Source of the DNA: Gammaproteobacteria bacterium
Lineage (GTDB): Bacteria > Pseudomonadota > Gammaproteobacteria > Acidiferrobacterales > SPGG2
Assembly (NCBI GenBank): GCA_029861845.1
Contig: JAOTYM010000037.1
Location: 1 to 37,608 of the forward strand
DNA length: 37,608 bases
Direction of reading: 5' to 3'
Shown piece by piece: positions 34,332 to 37,608 of this stretch. Below the pieces are notes generated by a model that was not told where the DNA came from, did no database searches, and worked only from the letters and a program-made list of their open reading frames with translations. Position numbers and translations under genes: made by a program. The stretch's first letter is position 1; the number at the start of each line of letters is the position of its first letter.

Positions 34332-34677
34332 GGCTAGCCGCGTAAGACGCGTGTTGGTTCGTAACTGGGGGTCAAGAGTTCGACCGCGCCCGGTGCGCCA
34401 ACGCCGGCAGTCGAGGACATCAGAATTGCCGATAGCCCTTTTTCAGGTCAACCATGCTGTTGGCTTTTCGGCAGTTTCATCTTCTTCGGTACCGTCACCC
34501 AGAGATTTATGTTTCTATCGAGTACGGCCGGGCGGGCGACACTTACATAACTGTGATAATAGCCATTCTTAGGCCTCGGTCAGGCACGCGTTATGCGTGC
34601 TCCCAGGCATCGCCTGGATGTGAACGTCGCTGCGCGATTATACTAAGTGTCCCAGCAAAGCCGGGATACCTGTGACC
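34332..34677. other. 346-bp gap after glyA, no supported gene
   Basis: Two hairpins sit close together: GCACGC GTTAT GCGTGC at 34584-34600 and CCAGGC ATC GCCTGG at 34603-34617. They could be a tandem terminator or the leader structure of the cyclase gene. No T-run follows. The short open frames here have no convincing protein character, and no ribosome binding site for the next gene is obvious. Confidence 0.4.
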
Positions 34678-37608
34678 ATGCGTGATATTGCAGGATGGCT
34701 GGAAGGGCTCGGGCTTGGGCTATATACCGCTGTCTTTCTCGAAAATGGTATCGACAGGGATGTCCTGCCCGACCTAACAGAGTCGGATCTCGAGAAGCTA
34801 GACGTAAAGCTCGGCCACCGCAAGAAACTGCTCAAGGCCATCGCCGGGCTTCAGGCCGACGACCGGGAGCAGGCACCGGATGCTCGGCGGTCCGCAGCGG
34901 AACGACGTCAGCTTACCGTGATGTTCTGTGATCTCGTTGGTTCCACCCAGCTCTCACGCCGAATCGATGCAGAAGACCTACGCGACGTGCTGCAGCGATA
35001 TCAGGCCGTGGTCGCGGCTGCCGTATTGCGTTACGAGGGCTACGTGGCCCAGTTTCGAGGCGACGGCGTCCTCGCTTACTTCGGTTGGCCGCGAGCCCAC
35101 GAGGATCAAGCGGAGCGAGCCGTTCGTGCTGGCCTCGATGCGCTCAGGATGGTTGGAGATATCAGACTCGAGGGTGGCGCCCCCCTTTGCGCCCGTGCCG
35201 GCATTGCCACGGGACAGGTCGTCGTGGGCGATCTGGGCGGTGATGTCACTTCGGATGCGGAAGCAGTAACCGGCGAAACGCCGAACCTAGCTGCCCGTCT
35301 TCAAGGCATCGCGACAGCCGGTCAAGTCGTAATCGGTGCGACTACTCGCCGTCTGCTTGGCACCGTGTTCGAGCTGGATGATCTCGGCTCGCACCACTTG
35401 AAGGGGTTCTCCGAGAGTGTCCCCGCCTGGGGCGTGATCGGCGAGCGCGCGGCGGAGAGTCGGTTCGAAGCAGCACATCGGGGCACGCTTACCCGCCTGG
35501 TTGGACGGGAGCACGAATTAGGCTTGTTATGGGAGCGCTGGGAACTGGCGAAGGGCGGCGAGGGCCAAGTCGTACTGCTGTCGGGCGAGGCCGGTATTGG
35601 CAAGTCCCGAATGGTGCAAAATTTCAGGAATGAATTCGGCGATGAGCCACGTTTCAACCTGCACTACCAGTGCTCTCCCTATCACGCCAACAGTGCGTTT
35701 CATCCCGTCATCCAACGATTGCAACGCGCCGCGGGCTTTTCTAGTGAGGACGACGGTAAGGCGAAATTGCACAAGTTGGAGAGGTTACTGGCGCCGACGG
35801 CGGCAGACATCGAAGCGATTGCACCGCTTTTCGCGGCTTTGCTGTCGCTTTCGGGAGAAGAGCGCTTTGGTCCGCTCGATTTGACGCCTCAACAGCTACG
35901 ACACCGAACCATCGAGGCACTGATCGAGCAGGTGTTGGCGTTGGGCCGGCAACGGCCTGTTTTGTTCGTGGTCGAAGATACGCATTGGCTTGATCCGTCG
36001 ACCGGCGATTTCCTAGGGGAAATCATGTCGCGGATCGCCGATCAGGCAGTGTTCATGCTGATCACCTATCGGCCGGAATATGAGCCGCCTTGGTCCGGTC
36101 ACGCGCACCTGACCTCGGTCACTTTAAATCGGCTTGGCCGTAGGCAAGCGGCAGAAATCGCGCGCTGGGTAGGCGGCCAAGATCTCGCCGACCCAATGAT
36201 CGAATGGATTGTTGCGCGCGCCGACGGCGTGCCGTTGTACGTCGAAGAGCTGACAAAATCGGTCCTTGAAAGCGGCGTATCAACGGGTGATATGGCCGGC
36301 CACCTGATACCGGCTACGCTTCAGTCTTCCTTGGTGGCGCGCCTCGACCGACTGGACGCGGCAAAAGAAATTGCCCAGGTTGGCGCGACCATTGGCCGGG
36401 AGTTTTCTTATGACCTACTTGCCGCAGTCGTGGACAAGACCGACGTCGAGATCGATGTCGCCCTCGATCGACTCGTTCAGTCAGGGATGGTGTTTCGTCG
36501 TGGCGTATCACCCAATATCACCTATACGTTCAAACACTCGTTAGTGCAGGATGCCGCTTACACAACCGTACTGATTAGCCGACGCCGGCGTTTGCATGCG
36601 CTCATCTTAGAAGTTCTGGAGGCCCAAGTCGGTGACCAGCTAAACGAGAGGATCGATTTGCTGGCGCATCATGCCTACCAAGGTGAGGTCTGGGATAAGG
36701 CGTTCACCTATCTGCAACAGGCGGGGATCAGGGCGATGGATCGTGCCGCCGTGCGTGAGGCGGTCGCACAATTCGAGCATGCACTGTCGGCTGGATCCCA
36801 CCTACCGGAGACACGTGAGTCCTTGGAACAGGCCATCGATCTGCACTTCGACCTACGGAACGCGCTCTGGTCCATCGGTGGATTTGAAGAAATCCTTACG
36901 CTTCTGCGTGGCGCCGAACGTCTAGCCAAGAAGCTCGATAATGCAAGACGGGTGGGCTGGGTATCAGTGTTCACGAGCGCGAGTCTTTGGCAGCTTGGCC
37001 GTTCGATGGAGGCGCGTGATTCTGCCCGCAGTGCGCTGGCAATCAACGAAAAATCGGGAGGTCTTCCACTCAAGATCGGGGCGAATTTCTATCTCGGATG
37101 TGCCTACGTCACTTCCGGCGATTGTCGCCGGGCCGAAACTTTCTTTCGAAAGATCGCGGATTTGCTCACCGACGATCTAAGTCATAAACGTTGTGGTCTA
37201 CCCTTTGTGCCTGCCGTGGTCGCCCGTTCCTGGTTGGTGTGGGCCTTGGCTGAACGGGGAGAGTTCGCGGCAGGGCTGGACCACGGCCGAGAAGCACTGC
37301 GGATCGCCAAGGAAGTCGGGCATCCATTCAACCTGGCGCACATCTATTACGATCTTGGGTACTTGTACGGCCTAAAAGGGGAGCTTGACGCCGCGATTGA
37401 CGCGCTTGAACAGGCTTTTGCCTTGATCCAAGAATGGCGACTCACTTATCTATCCCCGTTCATCATGGGGTTCCTGGGCCATGTGTACGCGCTTTCCGGT
37501 CGGGTTGAGGAAGGGACATCGTTATTGCGACAAGCTGTATCGGACTATGAATCCATGGGGTTGGGGCTCTTTCGTTCGCTGGTCGGTGTGCAGTTGGGCG
37601 AAGCATTG
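34678..37608 (+). CDS. SAM-domain class III adenylate/guanylate cyclase with AAA-type ATPase and TPR region (3' end outside window)
   Basis: The frame is open for 977 codons to the window edge. Residues 1-62 form a SAM domain (IAGWLEGLGLGLYTAVFLEN). Residues about 77-250 are a class III cyclase: metal-binding Asp85 in MFCDLVGST and Asp129 in QFRGDGVLAYFGWP, and transition-state Asn203 and Arg207 in PNLAARLQ. A P-loop ATPase follows with Walker A GEAGIGKS at 303-310 and Walker B VVEDTHWLD near 431. From about 650 on are TPR-like helices. This layout is known from proteobacterial and actinobacterial signalling cyclases, sometimes called LuxR/SARP-like STAND proteins. The product would be cAMP, possibly cGMP. 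It could supply the Crp-like regulator, though distance makes this only a suggestion. Confidence 0.9.
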   Translation, partial: MRDIAGWLEGLGLGLYTAVFLENGIDRDVLPDLTESDLEKLDVKLGHRKKLLKAIAGLQADDREQAPDARRSAAERRQLTVMFCDLVGSTQLSRRIDAEDLRDVLQRYQAVVAAAVLRYEGYVAQFRGDGVLAYFGWPRAHEDQAERAVRAGLDALRMVGDIRLEGGAPLCARAGIATGQVVVGDLGGDVTSDAEAVTGETPNLAARLQGIATAGQVVIGATTRRLLGTVFELDDLGSHHLKGFSESVPAWGVIGERAAESRFEAAHRGTLTRLVGREHELGLLWERWELAKGGEGQVVLLSGEAGIGKSRMVQNFRNEFGDEPRFNLHYQCSPYHANSAFHPVIQRLQRAAGFSSEDDGKAKLHKLERLLAPTAADIEAIAPLFAALLSLSGEERFGPLDLTPQQLRHRTIEALIEQVLALGRQRPVLFVVEDTHWLDPSTGDFLGEIMSRIADQAVFMLITYRPEYEPPWSGHAHLTSVTLNRLGRRQAAEIARWVGGQDLADPMIEWIVARADGVPLYVEELTKSVLESGVSTGDMAGHLIPATLQSSLVARLDRLDAAKEIAQVGATIGREFSYDLLAAVVDKTDVEIDVALDRLVQSGMVFRRGVSPNITYTFKHSLVQDAAYTTVLISRRRRLHALILEVLEAQVGDQLNERIDLLAHHAYQGEVWDKAFTYLQQAGIRAMDRAAVREAVAQFEHALSAGSHLPETRESLEQAIDLHFDLRNALWSIGGFEEILTLLRGAERLAKKLDNARRVGWVSVFTSASLWQLGRSMEARDSARSALAINEKSGGLPLKIGANFYLGCAYVTSGDCRRAETFFRKIADLLTDDLSHKRCGLPFVPAVVARSWLVWALAERGEFAAGLDHGREALRIAKEVGHPFNLAHIYYDLGYLYGLKGELDAAIDALEQAFALIQEWRLTYLSPFIMGFLGHVYALSGRVEEGTSLLRQAVSDYESMGLGLFRSLVGVQLGEAL

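Noticed and set aside
34365..34395. GAGTTCGACC-like T-loop after glyA
   Set aside because: There is no matching cloverleaf or CCA end, so no tRNA is called.

Overview
The window looks like chromosome from a gammaproteobacterium, probably an environmental or chemolithotrophic lineage. This is an inference from gene order (rpe-gph-trpE-trpG-trpD-trpC followed by an OsmC-type protein and, further on, a Crp-type regulator) and from protein style. I cannot name a genus. No tRNA, rRNA, CRISPR array, complete insertion sequence or phage gene was seen. Genes lie on both strands in short operons.

Region 1-12.7 kb is accessory in character and rich in small exported, redox and metal-linked proteins. 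It holds a DsbC-like isomerase with an exported neighbour cut by the window edge, a small exported protein, a DoxX-like membrane protein and a c-type cytochrome lipoprotein. Next come a Kelch-repeat protein, a zinc-ribbon membrane protein, a large M16 (pitrilysin-type) metallopeptidase and a DUF547 protein. After these are a Cys/Met-rich exported protein, a DUF411 lipoprotein, a pair of overlapping membrane proteins each with a CxxC motif, a YHS-domain protein and a CopD-like membrane protein. This stretch also holds gene debris: a second copy of the last 47 codons of the M16 peptidase about 3.6 kb downstream of the original, an isolated reverse-strand reading frame, and a probably truncated membrane gene.

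Region 12.8-20.5 kb is conserved housekeeping: ribulose-phosphate epimerase, phosphoglycolate phosphatase, anthranilate synthase (both subunits), anthranilate phosphoribosyltransferase, indole-glycerol-phosphate synthase, an OsmC-family protein and a DUF885 protein joined by a 4-bp overlap.

Region 20.5-29 kb holds a Crp-like regulator and then a 49-residue membrane protein whose promoter carries two Crp-like palindromes 51 bp apart, the nearer at about -41.5. A three-gene reverse-strand operon follows (acetolactate-synthase-like enzyme, aldehyde dehydrogenase, membrane-anchored FMN glutamate-synthase-like protein), then divergently formate-tetrahydrofolate ligase.

Region 29-37.6 kb holds a divergent rhodanese/chromate-transporter pair, a DMT transporter, a GFA-family zinc protein, an unrecognised 195-residue protein and glyA. 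glyA has a readable sigma-70 promoter with a palindrome in its spacer. The window ends inside a large SAM-cyclase-AAA-TPR protein. Fhs and GlyA both supply one-carbon units. The cyclase and the Crp-like protein could in principle make and read the same messenger, but nothing in the window proves that link.
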